NCBI RefSeq assembly: GCF_900186995.1 | Contig: NZ_LT906463.1 | Coordinates: 2,046,001 to 2,110,000, forward strand | Reading direction: 5' to 3' | DNA from: Haemophilus pittmaniae | Lineage (GTDB): Bacteria; Pseudomonadota; Gammaproteobacteria; Enterobacterales; Pasteurellaceae | DNA: 64,000 nucleotides | In this document: piece by piece, positions 51,118 through 60,168 of the stretch | How the letters are laid out: each line of letters starts with the position of its first letter | How positions within the stretch are numbered: the first letter of the stretch is position 1 | Program-made: the position numbers and the translations under genes | The notes under the pieces: model-generated | What the model was told of the DNA's origin: nothing | Databases searched by the model: none | The model's input: the letters and a program-made list of their open reading frames with translations, nothing else

Positions 51118-52086
51118 CTATTGACCTAGACATTGAGCATAGCTATCAGCAGTTGCTTGTAGGAATGCGGCATAGGAACCGGCACCTAATTCCACCTTGT
51201 CTCCAATTGGATCCAAACGTCCAACTTTAGCCCCGGTTTCTTTAGCCAAAGATTCAATCACTTTCGGCGTAAATTGCGGCTCGGCAAACAAGCAATTGAC
51301 ATGATGCTCAGTGATTTCTTCCTTAATGTGAGCTAAGGTTTTCGCTCCCGGTGCGACTAACGGATTAATCGTGAAATAACCGGTTTGATTTAAGCCATAG
51401 GCCTGATTGAAATAGCCATAGGCATCATGGAATACAAAGAAACCTTTCTCTTTTAATGGTGCCAATTGAGCGGTAATTTTATCACTTTGTGTGCTGAGGC
51501 TTTGATTAAAATCCGCTAAGTTCTTCGCAATCAGCTCTTTTTTATCCGGATAAGCTACCGTTAATTTCTCAGCAATTTGCTCCGCGATAAGACGGCTGAT
51601 CTGTGGCGAATACCAAAGGTGCCAGTTAACACTTAAGCCGTTTTCATCCACATCATGGTGGTGATGCCCATGCTCATGCTCGTGACTGTGGTTATGGCCA
51701 TGCTGATGACCTTCTTCGCCTTCCTCATGAAAATGTTCATGATGAGCTTTTAGCAATAATGGTTGCACTCCGGGAATTTTTGCGATGTTAATCACTTTAG
51801 CAGGATCAACGGATTGGATCGGTTTAGCTAAAAAAGCATCGATATCCTCGCCCACCCACACAATCAAATCGGCAGATTTGATTTTCTGCATATCGGAGAG
51901 TTTTAGGCTGTAATCGTGCGGAGAAGCACCTGGTGGCACTAATACCTGGGTATTTTCAACCCCTTGGGCAATCGATGAAGCAATAAAGCCTAGTGGCTTA
52001 ACGGAAGTTAATACATCGGCTTGAGAAATGGCGGAACAACTCAACAGAGCGCCAGCGATTAAACCAATTTTAAACACTTTTTTCAT
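51118..52086 (-). CDS. znuA: Periplasmic zinc-binding protein ZnuA
   Basis: Captures zinc for ZnuBC; 322 residues with a signal peptide ending SQA near 23. Zinc ligands are visible as His57 in ASPHDYSLK, His156 in NWHLWYSP, and the His of FVFHDAYGYF. Between the first two is a mobile loop at about 115-144 with a dense run of His and Glu, the usual ZnuA metal-collecting loop. It is encoded separately from znuCB, with its own terminator. I did not find a convincing Zur box upstream. Confidence 0.95.
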   Translation of the reverse strand: MKKVFKIGLIAGALLSCSAISQADVLTSVKPLGFIASSIAQGVENTQVLVPPGASPHDYSLKLSDMQKIKSADLIVWVGEDIDAFLAKPIQSVDPAKVINIAKIPGVQPLLLKAHHEHFHEEGEEGHQHGHNHSHEHEHGHHHHDVDENGLSVNWHLWYSPQISRLIAEQIAEKLTVAYPDKKELIAKNLADFNQSLSTQSDKITAQLAPLKEKGFFVFHDAYGYFNQAYGLNQTGYFTINPLVAPGAKTLAHIKEEITEHHVNCLFAEPQFTPKVIESLAKETGAKVGRLDPIGDKVELGAGSYAAFLQATADSYAQCLGQ

Positions 52087-52215
52087 AGGTATCCTTACTG
52101 TTGTTGATAATAATTTTCAAAAAGCGCGCGTATCCTACGCTTTCCCAGTGAAATTGCAACTCCTTAAAGTGAAAAAGAAAGGTAAATTTTGCATGTAAAA
52201 AATTAATTTATTTCA

Positions 52216-52243
52216 TAAAAAAAAACCGCCCTAGGCGGTTTTT
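52216..52243 (-). terminator. Terminator overlapping the end of tcdA
   Basis: 10-bp stem AAAAACCGCC/GGCGGTTTTT whose 3-base loop is the tcdA stop codon. A long T-run follows on the minus strand. Confidence 0.88.
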
Positions 52244-52998
52244 AATAATTTTTCGAGTACCCGACTGACTGCAACAAAGCCAAAACTCGCGGTGACCATG
52301 GTCGCGGCTCCAAAACCATTAGCACAATTCATACTTGCCGACACTGCACAATCACCACTCATTCGTGGAAAGATTAACGGCTGACTGGAAAATACCGCAT
52401 CCACCGCAAATTTACGTTTCGGGTTATTGGTAAAATGATATTCCTTACGTAAACGGGAACGCACCTTCGCCAATAGCGGATCCTGAATGGTACGGCTTAA
52501 ATCGGCAATTTGAATTTGCGTTGGATCCGTTTGTCCTCCTGCACCACCGATGGTAATAACCTTTATCTTATGGCGTTTACAGAAGGCAATCAGCGCAGCT
52601 TTGACCTGTACGTTATCAATGGCATCAATCACGTAATCATAACCACGGGTGAGATAATCCTGAAGATTCTCCACGCTGAGGAAATCATCAATAATTTCAA
52701 CCCGGCATTCGGGATTAATCAGACGAACCCGTTCGGCCATCACTTCAGTTTTTAATTTGCCAATATTGCCACTCAATGCTGGCAATTGACGATTAATATT
52801 GGTGACACAAATATCATCCATATCAATCATCGTAATATGCCCAACAGCGGAACGAGCTAAGGCTTCTACCACCCAAGAGCCGACACCACCAATACCGATC
52901 ACGCAAATATGGGCAGACTGTAAACGTGTCAATGCAGCCGCACCATAAAGTCGGCCAATGCCACCAAAGCGTTGTTGGAAATTATCCGGCCGAGCCAT
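52231..52998 (-). CDS. tcdA: tRNA threonylcarbamoyladenosine dehydratase TcdA (CsdL)
   Basis: E1-like enzyme that cyclises t6A37 to ct6A in tRNA; 255 residues. It shows the nucleotide-binding VIGIGGVGSWVVEALARSAVG near 30-50, MDDICVTNINRQ near 56-67, the adenylation region YDYVIDAIDNVQVKAALI and GGAGGQTDPTQIQIADL. The C-terminal GFGAATMVTASFGFVAVSRVL is typical. I chose the ATG at 52998, which overlaps the mltA stop (TAATG), over one five codons upstream. It acts downstream of TsaE, encoded at 24754. Confidence 0.93.
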   Translation of the reverse strand: MARPDNFQQRFGGIGRLYGAAALTRLQSAHICVIGIGGVGSWVVEALARSAVGHITMIDMDDICVTNINRQLPALSGNIGKLKTEVMAERVRLINPECRVEIIDDFLSVENLQDYLTRGYDYVIDAIDNVQVKAALIAFCKRHKIKVITIGGAGGQTDPTQIQIADLSRTIQDPLLAKVRSRLRKEYHFTNNPKRKFAVDAVFSSQPLIFPRMSGDCAVSASMNCANGFGAATMVTASFGFVAVSRVLEKLLKTA

Positions 52999-54128
52999 TA
53001 ATTTAACACCCAAACACGGCCATAATGTTTAGATAAGCCGGCAATATGTCCCGCTTGATCACCGATTCCACGATACAGGTCAAAATGATGACCGTTAACC
53101 GCGCCACCAACATCCAATGCCACCATTAAATGTAACTTATGGGTACCCTTCCAATTACCGTTGTTGTCGATATCCGGAACCTCAACCAGCAATACGGTAC
53201 CGGATGGAATCACATTACGATCGGATGCTACTGCGGCCATCGGAATCAATGGCACTCCGGCAGAACCTTTTACTTTACCGGTTGGGTCGTTTTTAAAGAA
53301 CACATAAGATGGGTTACGTTCTAATAATTCCTGTACACGGCTTGGATTGCGTTCGCCCCATTCACGAATGGCCTGAATTGACATTTTTTCCTTTGGAATT
53401 TCACCGTCTTCTACCAATAAACGGCCAACCGCCGCATATTTATAGCCATTCTGACCGGCATAGGCGAAATAATTTAATTTACCATCACCAAAATCCACAT
53501 AACCGCTACCCTGCACGCCAAGTAGGAAGTTATCCATCATGGAATCGCTGTAGGCTAACTCTAACCCTTGTCCACGCAATGCACCGGCATAAATTTCTGC
53601 ACGGGAAAAACGTTTATTCCTTGGCATCGCATAAATTGGGTTTTGGAATTTCCCTTGCGCACTACGACGGGCGTGCAAAACTGGAGAATAATAGCCGGTC
53701 ATCAAAACATTTTGATAACCATCGAAGCCTTTCATTACCTGCGGACGAATACCAAAATTGGCCAATTCATTAACATTGGCACCAGCTAAAACCCATGAGG
53801 TTATTTTTTCATAGTTATCCGCAAAGCGATCCGCCAATGTGCCGGAATAGTTATTCACATTAGAAATTTGGCTTAAAAAATCACCTTGATTGACGACTGC
53901 GCTTTTATTCTCTACCGTAGATACCGGCATCAATATAGCTTGCTGATAACTGCGACCACTATAAATTGCGCCAAATTTTTGCGGATCATCTCCGGTGGCG
54001 GTTAAGGGTCTGGAGGCGGCAGAAGCACCACGCCCACCTGCAGGCTTAGAAGATCCGCAAGCGGTTAAAAAAGAAACGCCTAATAAAACCGTGAGGCATT
54101 TCAATGCAATATGTTTTCCGAATTTCAT
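52998..54128 (-). CDS. mltA: Membrane-bound lytic murein transglycosylase A
   Basis: Outer-membrane lipoprotein that cleaves glycan strands to 1,6-anhydro products; 376 residues. The lipobox is FLTAC, with the lipidated Cys near 24. MltA-domain stretches include YQNVLMTGYYSPVLHARR near 137-154, GSGYVDFGDGKLNYFAYAGQNG near 207-228 and PMAAVASDRNVIPSGTVLLVEVP near 295-317. The C-terminal 3D domain shows MVALDVGGAVNGHHFDLYRG near 332-351, whose aspartates include the catalytic one. It is followed by tcdA with overlapping start/stop. Confidence 0.95.
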   Translation of the reverse strand: MKFGKHIALKCLTVLLGVSFLTACGSSKPAGGRGASAASRPLTATGDDPQKFGAIYSGRSYQQAILMPVSTVENKSAVVNQGDFLSQISNVNNYSGTLADRFADNYEKITSWVLAGANVNELANFGIRPQVMKGFDGYQNVLMTGYYSPVLHARRSAQGKFQNPIYAMPRNKRFSRAEIYAGALRGQGLELAYSDSMMDNFLLGVQGSGYVDFGDGKLNYFAYAGQNGYKYAAVGRLLVEDGEIPKEKMSIQAIREWGERNPSRVQELLERNPSYVFFKNDPTGKVKGSAGVPLIPMAAVASDRNVIPSGTVLLVEVPDIDNNGNWKGTHKLHLMVALDVGGAVNGHHFDLYRGIGDQAGHIAGLSKHYGRVWVLN

Positions 54129-54277
54129 CTCTTATTCCTAAATAAATAGCCGGCTAAATAGGGCGCATACGCTATCAAAATTTACCCTAAACCACTAGGA
54201 TTATTTTTGCCATCGATTAAATGAATGGCAATTTGTTTATTTGCACAACAATTAAAGGCTAAATTTAATTTTAATTC

Positions 54278-54305
54278 TTGCAATATTTTTTGAAGGCACT
54301 ATACT
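54278..54305 (+). promoter_or_regulatory. Promoter of the initiator tRNA
   Basis: TTGCAA at 54278-54283 and TATACT at 54300-54305, spacer 16, ending 12 bases before the tRNA. Confidence 0.75.
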
Positions 54306-54317
54306 ACGCCTGTCTGA

Positions 54318-54394
54318 CGCGGGGTGGAGCAGCTTGGTAGCTCGTCGGGCTCATAACCCGAAGGCCGTCGGTTCAAATCCGGCCCCCGCAACCA
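54318..54394 (+). tRNA. Initiator tRNA-Met (CAT)
   Basis: 77 nt with CCA. The unpaired C1-A72 end (CGCGGGG against CCCCGCA) and three consecutive G-C pairs in the anticodon stem (GTCGGGCTCATAACCCGA) are the marks of the formyl-methionine initiator. Confidence 0.97.
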
Positions 54395-54399
54395 AATTC

Positions 54400-54427
54400 A
54401 AGGCATCGAATAATTCGATGCCTTTTT
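54400..54427 (+). terminator. Terminator of the initiator tRNA
   Basis: Perfect 11-bp stem AAGGCATCGAA/TTCGATGCCTT with TAA loop and T-rich tail. Confidence 0.92.
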
Positions 54428-54454
54428 CTTTTAGATTTTTTCATTCATCGCAAG

Positions 54455-54500
54455 GGCTGTTACAGAATCCATGATACGCATTCTGTAGCAGCCTCTTTTT
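54455..54500 (+). terminator. Second, orphan terminator-like hairpin
   Basis: 14-bp stem (GGCTGTTACAGAAT against ATTCTGTAGCAGCC, one wobble) with an 11-base loop and TCTTTTT tail. It lies 31 bases after the previous terminator with no gene between. It could be a back-up terminator, the 3' end of a small RNA, or an attenuator for the gene at 54602. Confidence 0.7.
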
Positions 54501-54601
54501 ATCTACGTTTAGCATCATTTTCAAATAAATATGCCTAAAATGGCATATAATCTAGGGTAAAACCTATACTTATATTATCCATACTATGAGAGGAACCAAC
54601 T

Positions 54602-55393
54602 ATGATCACAATTTTTGATAGTAAACCGGCTATTTTTGAATACGATGGACGTACATTAACAGTAAGTAATAAAGGTGTTCTGTGTACCAATAAAGCTGGG
54701 CAAGTGACTACCGATATTGATTTTGCCAACGTTAATGAACTATTTTTAACCCGATATTTGAACTCTAATAATCATTACAGCATTATTTTTAGAGATAACA
54801 ATTGGAAAAATATTCCAGGAAATGATTTGGATACGGACTTACAAGAACAAAGCAATGGTCATAATATTCGTGAAACCAAGGCTATTATTGCAGCTTTCGC
54901 AAGACATAAACTAACCCCAGACTTTCCTTCTAATATAGATAGCCTTGATCTCGCAATAGATTACTCCCAACTCGGCAAACGGGAAGTACGCATCCGCAAC
55001 GGCGTGCTCTCAAATGGTAAAACAGAAATTCCAATTCGCAATATCCGTCGTGTTGTATGTGTTTCAAATGGAACAATTAGTAATCTTTTTGTTTACACAG
55101 AAGAAAAACCTAGCTCTTTCTTTAAAAAGCTATTTGCAACTCCTGATATGAAAATTACGTTGAATGCATTGACCGTGCCGCTACTCGAAGCAATTGTGAC
55201 TCGTAATACAGGCCATGGTATAGATTTTTCTCGTGGCGATGGATTCGAACAAAAAACATCTGAATTTGTCATTATCCGCTATCTCGACGCCGGCTACTTC
55301 CTTGATAAGGATGGTAACGCCGCTACTGAATGGCAAAAAACTGCTGCAGCAAGAACCGCGAGCTACGGATATAATGTAAAAGACTTGTTATAA
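54602..55393 (+). CDS. Unrecognised protein with two similar beta-rich modules
   Basis: 263 residues; I do not recognise the family. There is no signal peptide or membrane segment, so it is probably cytoplasmic. The sequence seems to contain two related modules. One, near 13-65, runs EYDGRTLTVSNKGVLCTN into VNELFLTRYLNSN. The other, near 122-168, runs DYSQLGKREVRIRNGVLSNG into IRRVVCVSNGTISN. Each has strands around an RNGVL/NKGVL turn, then a short loop and a stretch shaped like (V/I)xxLFVxTxx. This suggests a tandem PH-like fold, as inference only. AGAGGAA precedes the ATG, and it has its own terminator. Codon use looks normal for the window. Confidence 0.8.
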   Translation: MITIFDSKPAIFEYDGRTLTVSNKGVLCTNKAGQVTTDIDFANVNELFLTRYLNSNNHYSIIFRDNNWKNIPGNDLDTDLQEQSNGHNIRETKAIIAAFARHKLTPDFPSNIDSLDLAIDYSQLGKREVRIRNGVLSNGKTEIPIRNIRRVVCVSNGTISNLFVYTEEKPSSFFKKLFATPDMKITLNALTVPLLEAIVTRNTGHGIDFSRGDGFEQKTSEFVIIRYLDAGYFLDKDGNAATEWQKTAAARTASYGYNVKDLL

Positions 55394-55502
55394 ACCATTA
55401 ATATTTTCTGCTATAAGCTCTGTTGAAATACAAACCTATACGGAAATTGAAAATTGTAAAAATGGACAAGACTAGTGGCTTATTGAAGTAACTCCCAAAA
55501 AC

Positions 55503-55556
55503 AAAATACCAAGAAATGTTAAGGCTTTATTCGCTTAATTTTCTTGGTATTTTTAT
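55503..55556 (+). terminator. Terminator after the unrecognised gene
   Basis: 14-bp stem (AAAATACCAAGAAA/TTTCTTGGTATTTT) continued by an inner TTAAG/CTTAA, with T-rich tail, about 110 bases past the stop codon. Confidence 0.8.
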
Positions 55557-55626
55557 ATTTAAAGAGGCTATAACACGACTACGATAAAATCCCTGTCGCA
55601 TTATCACCCCTAATGCTTGTGATAGA

Positions 55627-56514
55627 CTATTTCTTAGGCGCTTGCATAAAGCGGAAGAACTCACTACCAGGCTTTAAGATCATCATATTATCATTACCTT
55701 TAAAGCTATCTTCATAGGCTTTCAAACTACGCACAAAACTATAAAATTGTGGCTCATTGGCAAAACTTTGGGAATATAGTTTCGCTGCAGCAGCATCCCC
55801 TTCCCCACGCAGTTCCTGCGCTGTTTTATTCGCATTTGCCAAAATTACCGTCACTTTGCGATCCACATCCGCTTGAATAAAGGCGGCCTTTTCTTTCCCT
55901 TGAGAACGATGCTCACGTGCAACAGCATCACGCTCAGCACGCATCCGCTGGTAAATAGAAGAAGATACTTCATCTGGTAAATTAATCTGTTTGACCCGAA
56001 CATCCACTACCTCAATTCCTAATTCAGAAGCACTATCTGCCCCGGAATTTAAGGCTTTTTTGGCACCGGCCATCAATTCACCACGCGTACCGGAAACAAT
56101 ATCCTTAATGGTACGGGTACCGATTTCAGAACGTAAACGGTCATTGACCTTACGGCTCAACAAATTAGCGGCCTGGCTATAGTCACCACCACCGGTTGCC
56201 GTATAAAAACGACCAAAGTCACTGATTCGCCATTTCACGTAGGAATCAACCAAAACGTCTTTTTTCTCAACCGTAATAAAACGAGTAGCAGAACCTTCTA
56301 AAGTGCGGATGCGGGCATCGAGCAATTTAATGCTATCAATCAACGGCAGTTTAAAATGAATTCCGGGTTCATAAACCACTACCTTATTATCCGCATCGCG
56401 CTGCGCTTTATTAAAACGCAACATAATGCCACGCGAACCTTCATACACCACCACTACGCTGGTGTAAATCAAAATGACAACAACCAATAGGACGGGAAGT
56501 AATAATTTACGCAT
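55627..56514 (-). CDS. hflC: FtsH-modulating SPFH protein HflC
   Basis: Partner of HflK in the large periplasmic cage around the FtsH protease; 295 residues. One N-terminal membrane anchor (LLPVLLVVVILIYTSVVVVY) precedes the SPFH/band-7 domain, with YEGSRGIMLRFNKAQRD near 24-40 and VKWRISDFGRFYTATGG near 93-109. A long helical region follows, with RMRAERDAVAREHRSQGKEKA. Its start overlaps the hflK stop (TAATG). Here hflKC are far from hfq-hflX, unlike E. coli. Confidence 0.95.
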   Translation of the reverse strand: MRKLLLPVLLVVVILIYTSVVVVYEGSRGIMLRFNKAQRDADNKVVVYEPGIHFKLPLIDSIKLLDARIRTLEGSATRFITVEKKDVLVDSYVKWRISDFGRFYTATGGGDYSQAANLLSRKVNDRLRSEIGTRTIKDIVSGTRGELMAGAKKALNSGADSASELGIEVVDVRVKQINLPDEVSSSIYQRMRAERDAVAREHRSQGKEKAAFIQADVDRKVTVILANANKTAQELRGEGDAAAAKLYSQSFANEPQFYSFVRSLKAYEDSFKGNDNMMILKPGSEFFRFMQAPKK

Positions 56515-57725
56515 TAATTAAATCTCCCTTGACGAATACTTTCTACTTTATTTTGTTGAACCGCAGTATCAGCTTTCTTATTGATATTAACCGCGTCATT
56601 TGATGTCGCAGCTTCCGATTCGCTAGCCGCTGGCACTTTTTTACCTAGCAAACTTTCCAACGGAAGAACCGTAAGATTATTACTGCCTCCACTCTCCATC
56701 ATGACTTTTGGTGTGTTAGCCATAATCTTTTCCATGGTTTCAATATATAAGCGGTCCTTCAACAGATCCGGATTGGCTCTAAATTCCGGCAATAAGCGAG
56801 CTAACCGCTCAACTTCCCCCTGTGCATCCAAGACCACGCGATCCTTATAAGCGGTTGCAGCTTCAACAATACGTTGAGCATCCCCACGGGCAATTGGCTC
56901 TTTCTCACGAGCATAAGCTTCCGCTTCACGAATATAGCGTTGTTCGTCCTCTTGAGCTTTAATCGCATCATCAAAGGCTTCTTTCACCTCTTCCGGTGGA
57001 CGAGCTGATTGGAAGTTAACATCTAACACATCTAAGCCCATATCATAAGGTTTGATGATCTCGTTCAGCGTTTTCCAGGTATTCTCACGTACCACGGTAC
57101 GACCGGTAGTCAATACATCGTTCATGGTCATATGACCAATTACGTAACGCAGTGCACTATCGGTAGCCTGCGCCAAACTATTATCGGCATTAGTCACACT
57201 AAACAAGTATTTAGCAGGATCAGTTACGCGATATTGCACGCTCATTTCTACCTTCACCATATTTTCGTCTTGCGTGAGCATCGAACCTTGCGTATTCACC
57301 GTATTTACAAACTCAACGTTCACCGGAATCACACGATCAATAAAACTCGGTTTCCAGTTTAAGCCGGGCTGCACGATGGAATGCAATTGTCCTAAACGCA
57401 ATACTACACCGCGCTCAGCCTCTTTAATGGTATAAAAACCGCTCGCGCCCCACACGATCGCGCCCACCAATAAGGCAAGCGGTGCCCATTTACCTACATT
57501 AAGCGGTTTACCGATGCGGTTGGAGCCATTGCCACTACCTTTATTCCCACCGCCCAGTTTCTTGAGCAAATTGTTAAACACATCTTCAATGTCCGGTGGG
57601 GATTGCTGTTGCTTTTTGTTTTCACCCCAATTGGATTGAGAAGAATTATCCTGAGGTTTTTCATCAGGCTGGCTGCCCTGTTTCGGTTTACCCCATGGAT
57701 CTTGATTCGAACCGTTTAATGCCAT
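56514..57725 (-). CDS. hflK: FtsH-modulating SPFH protein HflK
   Basis: 403 residues. The cytoplasmic N-terminus is Gly/Asn/Gln-rich and carries MALNGSNQDPWGKPK. A single membrane span lies near 78-97. The SPFH domain includes TIKEAERGVVLRLGQLHSIVQPGLNWK near 99-125. The helix region RPPEEVKEAFDDAIKAQEDEQRYIREAEAYA follows. The C-terminal tail is low-complexity Ala/Ser/Asn. It is translated before hflC in a two-gene operon. Confidence 0.95.
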   Translation of the reverse strand: MALNGSNQDPWGKPKQGSQPDEKPQDNSSQSNWGENKKQQQSPPDIEDVFNNLLKKLGGGNKGSGNGSNRIGKPLNVGKWAPLALLVGAIVWGASGFYTIKEAERGVVLRLGQLHSIVQPGLNWKPSFIDRVIPVNVEFVNTVNTQGSMLTQDENMVKVEMSVQYRVTDPAKYLFSVTNADNSLAQATDSALRYVIGHMTMNDVLTTGRTVVRENTWKTLNEIIKPYDMGLDVLDVNFQSARPPEEVKEAFDDAIKAQEDEQRYIREAEAYAREKEPIARGDAQRIVEAATAYKDRVVLDAQGEVERLARLLPEFRANPDLLKDRLYIETMEKIMANTPKVMMESGGSNNLTVLPLESLLGKKVPAASESEAATSNDAVNINKKADTAVQQNKVESIRQGRFN

Positions 57726-57888
57726 TGGCTTCTCCGTTTGTGAAAAAATTGTTTCAAGTTTAAAGGAATTACCCTATAAGAGCAATCGACCACAGGCATT
57801 TAAATACCTTTTAAGACAATAGGTTGTGAAAACCTGCTTGGGCTACAAAAAAAACGGAATAATAAAAAGAAAAAGTTGAGCTAACCAT

Positions 57889-58620
57889 TTAATCTGTAGC
57901 TGAATCTACCGATGGATTGACCCGATAGCATAGCATCTCATCCATGGAATAAGACTGGAGTTTACCCGCTTGCCAATGCCATAGAGTCGGTGCCGTTGCT
58001 TCTTGTTTTACAAACGCCGCCAAATGAACAGGCAATCCCCTGCTCAACCACAAGTGGCCAGTCGGACAATGAGGGGAAAACAGCTGCAAGGATTGAGCTT
58101 GATGTTCCACCTCCGACAATTTAGCAATACCAACCCCTTGGGATTTCAAGAGCGCTTCGCGTACACACCAGCAACGATAAAAAGCAGCCTTGGCATCATC
58201 TTGCTCGGCAAACCATGCAATCTCATTATCCGATGCAAAATGCGCCATTAACTCGTCAAAATTACGTATCTTGCCCCATTCAACATCAATACCTACCGCA
58301 CTGACCTCAGTTGCTTGCCATTGCAAAATCACCGCGACCCAATCACCTGAATGACTGATATTAAAATCAATATGCGGCGTTGGAAAATAAGGGCGATCAC
58401 TTGTCGTGCGCTGAATTTGTGCGAGCAATGTCACCGGCAAATCCGCTTTTTGTAACAACCGCCATAATAGAAAATGCGCTAACCGACGTGCTTGGAAACG
58501 TTGCAAAACACGCGCAAAGTCATTAGTGGGCCGATGTAGACTATCAGGCACAAGGCTCGGAGGAATATCATCAAAAGGGAAAAACTGTTGGCAATTACCG
58601 AAGGCAATAAGGCTAGGCAT
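57889..58620 (-). CDS. 4'-phosphopantetheinyl transferase (Sfp/AcpT type)
   Basis: Transfers phosphopantetheine from CoA to a carrier-protein serine; 243 residues. FNISHSGDWVAVILQW near 102-117 and AVGIDVEWGKIRNFDEL near 122-138 form the Mg/CoA site. The second motif FYRCWCVREALLKSQGVGI matches WxxKEAxxK with Arg in place of the first Lys. The size suits the Sfp or AcpT type rather than AcpS. No biosynthetic gene cluster is adjacent, so it may serve as the cell's ACP-modifying enzyme, as proposed for the H. influenzae homologue. GGAG precedes the ATG. A full-length repeat lies 28 bases upstream. Confidence 0.88.
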   Translation of the reverse strand: MPSLIAFGNCQQFFPFDDIPPSLVPDSLHRPTNDFARVLQRFQARRLAHFLLWRLLQKADLPVTLLAQIQRTTSDRPYFPTPHIDFNISHSGDWVAVILQWQATEVSAVGIDVEWGKIRNFDELMAHFASDNEIAWFAEQDDAKAAFYRCWCVREALLKSQGVGIAKLSEVEHQAQSLQLFSPHCPTGHLWLSRGLPVHLAAFVKQEATAPTLWHWQAGKLQSYSMDEMLCYRVNPSVDSATD

Positions 58621-58647
58621 GAAAAATTCTCCGACGGCGGTCGCAAA

Positions 58648-58750
58648 ATGTCACGTTTTCCATACCTTTTTTGGCACATCTAATAAAATCAATAACTTAG
58701 ATAAGGTTTTCAGGAAAACTTTGTTAATTGAGGGGGCGTTTTTATGTCAC
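58648..58750 (+). repeat. Dispersed IHF-type repeat, copy 10 (full length, ATGTCAC-bounded)
   Basis: Core at 58680-58699 with one change (AATAACTTA). GAAAAC and GGGGGCGTTT are exact and at the fixed offsets. It is bounded by ATGTCAC at 58648-58654 and 58744-58750, extendable to ATGTCACRTTTT on both sides. Confidence 0.92.
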
Positions 58751-58767
58751 ATTTTAAACACCAACGG

Positions 58768-58810
58768 ATAAAATAAATCGGCCGTGGGTTGAGACCAGCA
58801 AACCACGGCC
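58768..58810 (-). terminator. Terminator of the thr operon
   Basis: Stem GGCCGTGG/CCACGGCC with a 15-base loop, followed on the minus strand by ATTTATTTTA; 8 bases past the thrC stop. Confidence 0.75.
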
Positions 58811-58817
58811 AATGGGC

Positions 58818-60092
58818 TTATTTTAATAAATAGGCACGTAAGGCATTGAAATCTGCCGCCATCTCATCGGATAACAACGGTAATTTGTTGTGTTTATCCA
58901 ATGCTTCCGGCAATGGCAAGTGAATACCAAGAATACGTTCCACCGACTCCTTAAATTTAGCCGGATGCGCCGTACATAAGAAAATACCCGTTTCATCCGC
59001 TTTAAGTTGGTCTTTCAATACTTGATATGCGATCGCACCATGTGGCTCACATAAATAATCTTTGCTAAACATGGCTTTTAAGGTTTCTTCCGTTTGCTCA
59101 TCGCTTAACATCCCGGAACCCAAATCAGCTAAATTCCAGCCGTTACGTTTAAATAACTCTTCTACTCGTGGCCAGTTATTTGGACGACTTACATCCATCG
59201 CGTTAGAAAGGGTTGCGACAGTCGCTTTAGGTGCCCAATTACCGGATGCCAAATAACGCGGCACAGTATCATTCGCATTGGTGGAAGCAATAAAACGTTT
59301 AATCGGTAAACCTAAGGTTTTCGCAATTAACCCAGCGGTTAAGTTACCAAAGTTACCGCTTGGCACGGAAACCACTACATTATCGCGTTTTTCTTTTGGT
59401 AATTGTGCTACAGCTTCAAAGTAATAACATACTTGCGCTAATAAACGGCTGATATTGATGGAGTTAGCAGAGTTTAAGCCAATCGCTTGACGTAGTTCTG
59501 CATCATCAAAGGCTTGTTTGACTAACGCTTGGCATGCATCAAAATCACCATCAACAGCAACGGTGCGAATATTCCCACCTAAAGTACAGAATAGTTTTTC
59601 TTGCAATGGGCTGATTTTGCCTTTTGGATATAAAATCACCACATTGATATTTTCTAAGCCATAAAACGCATGCGCAACCGCTGCACCTGTATCACCGGAG
59701 GTTGCGGTTAAAATGGTAATTTTGCCGTCACCACGCACGGCAGCCAGCGCTTGCGCCATAAAACGACCACCAAAGTCTTTAAATGCTAAGGTTGGACCAT
59801 GGAACAATTCAAGGGCATAAATATTGTCTTCCACTTTTTCCAATGGAGCTGGGAAAGTGAATGCATTTTTCACCATCGCATCTAATGTCGCCTTCGGTAA
59901 TTCTTCACCGATTAATGCAGCAAGAATTTTTTGGCTACGTTCAACCAATGGTAAGGCTAATAATTCGTCAATATTGCTTAACGTTGGAATGGTTTCCGGA
60001 AAAAATAAGCCTTGGTCCTTACCAAGCCCTTGACGTACTGCCTGAGCAAAATTTACTTGTTCTTCAGGGTGTTTGATGTTGTACAAATTCAT
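58818..60092 (-). CDS. thrC: Threonine synthase
   Basis: PLP enzyme converting homoserine phosphate to threonine, the last step; 424 residues. It begins MNLYNIKHPEEQVNFAQAV, typical of the gammaproteobacterial form. The PLP lysine is in PTLAFKDFGGRFMAQ near 104-118, and ILTATSGDTGAAVAHAFYG and SVPSGNFGNLTAGLIAKTLG bind the cofactor phosphate. It follows thrB after 76 bases containing a stable hairpin. Confidence 0.97.
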   Translation of the reverse strand: MNLYNIKHPEEQVNFAQAVRQGLGKDQGLFFPETIPTLSNIDELLALPLVERSQKILAALIGEELPKATLDAMVKNAFTFPAPLEKVEDNIYALELFHGPTLAFKDFGGRFMAQALAAVRGDGKITILTATSGDTGAAVAHAFYGLENINVVILYPKGKISPLQEKLFCTLGGNIRTVAVDGDFDACQALVKQAFDDAELRQAIGLNSANSINISRLLAQVCYYFEAVAQLPKEKRDNVVVSVPSGNFGNLTAGLIAKTLGLPIKRFIASTNANDTVPRYLASGNWAPKATVATLSNAMDVSRPNNWPRVEELFKRNGWNLADLGSGMLSDEQTEETLKAMFSKDYLCEPHGAIAYQVLKDQLKADETGIFLCTAHPAKFKESVERILGIHLPLPEALDKHNKLPLLSDEMAADFNALRAYLLK

Positions 60093-60131
60093 TGTATATC
60101 CGTTAATTATAGAGTTTTAATAAAATGTTAA

Positions 60132-60155
60132 TTCCCCTCTTTAAGAAGAGGGGAA
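60132..60155 (-). other. Intercistronic hairpin between thrB and thrC
   Basis: Perfect 10-bp stem TTCCCCTCTT/AAGAGGGGAA with a 4-base loop. On the minus strand only a broken T tract follows, so partial termination or 3'-end stabilisation of thrAB mRNA are both possible. Confidence 0.6.
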
Positions 60156-60168
60156 AGCGATTAATTGC

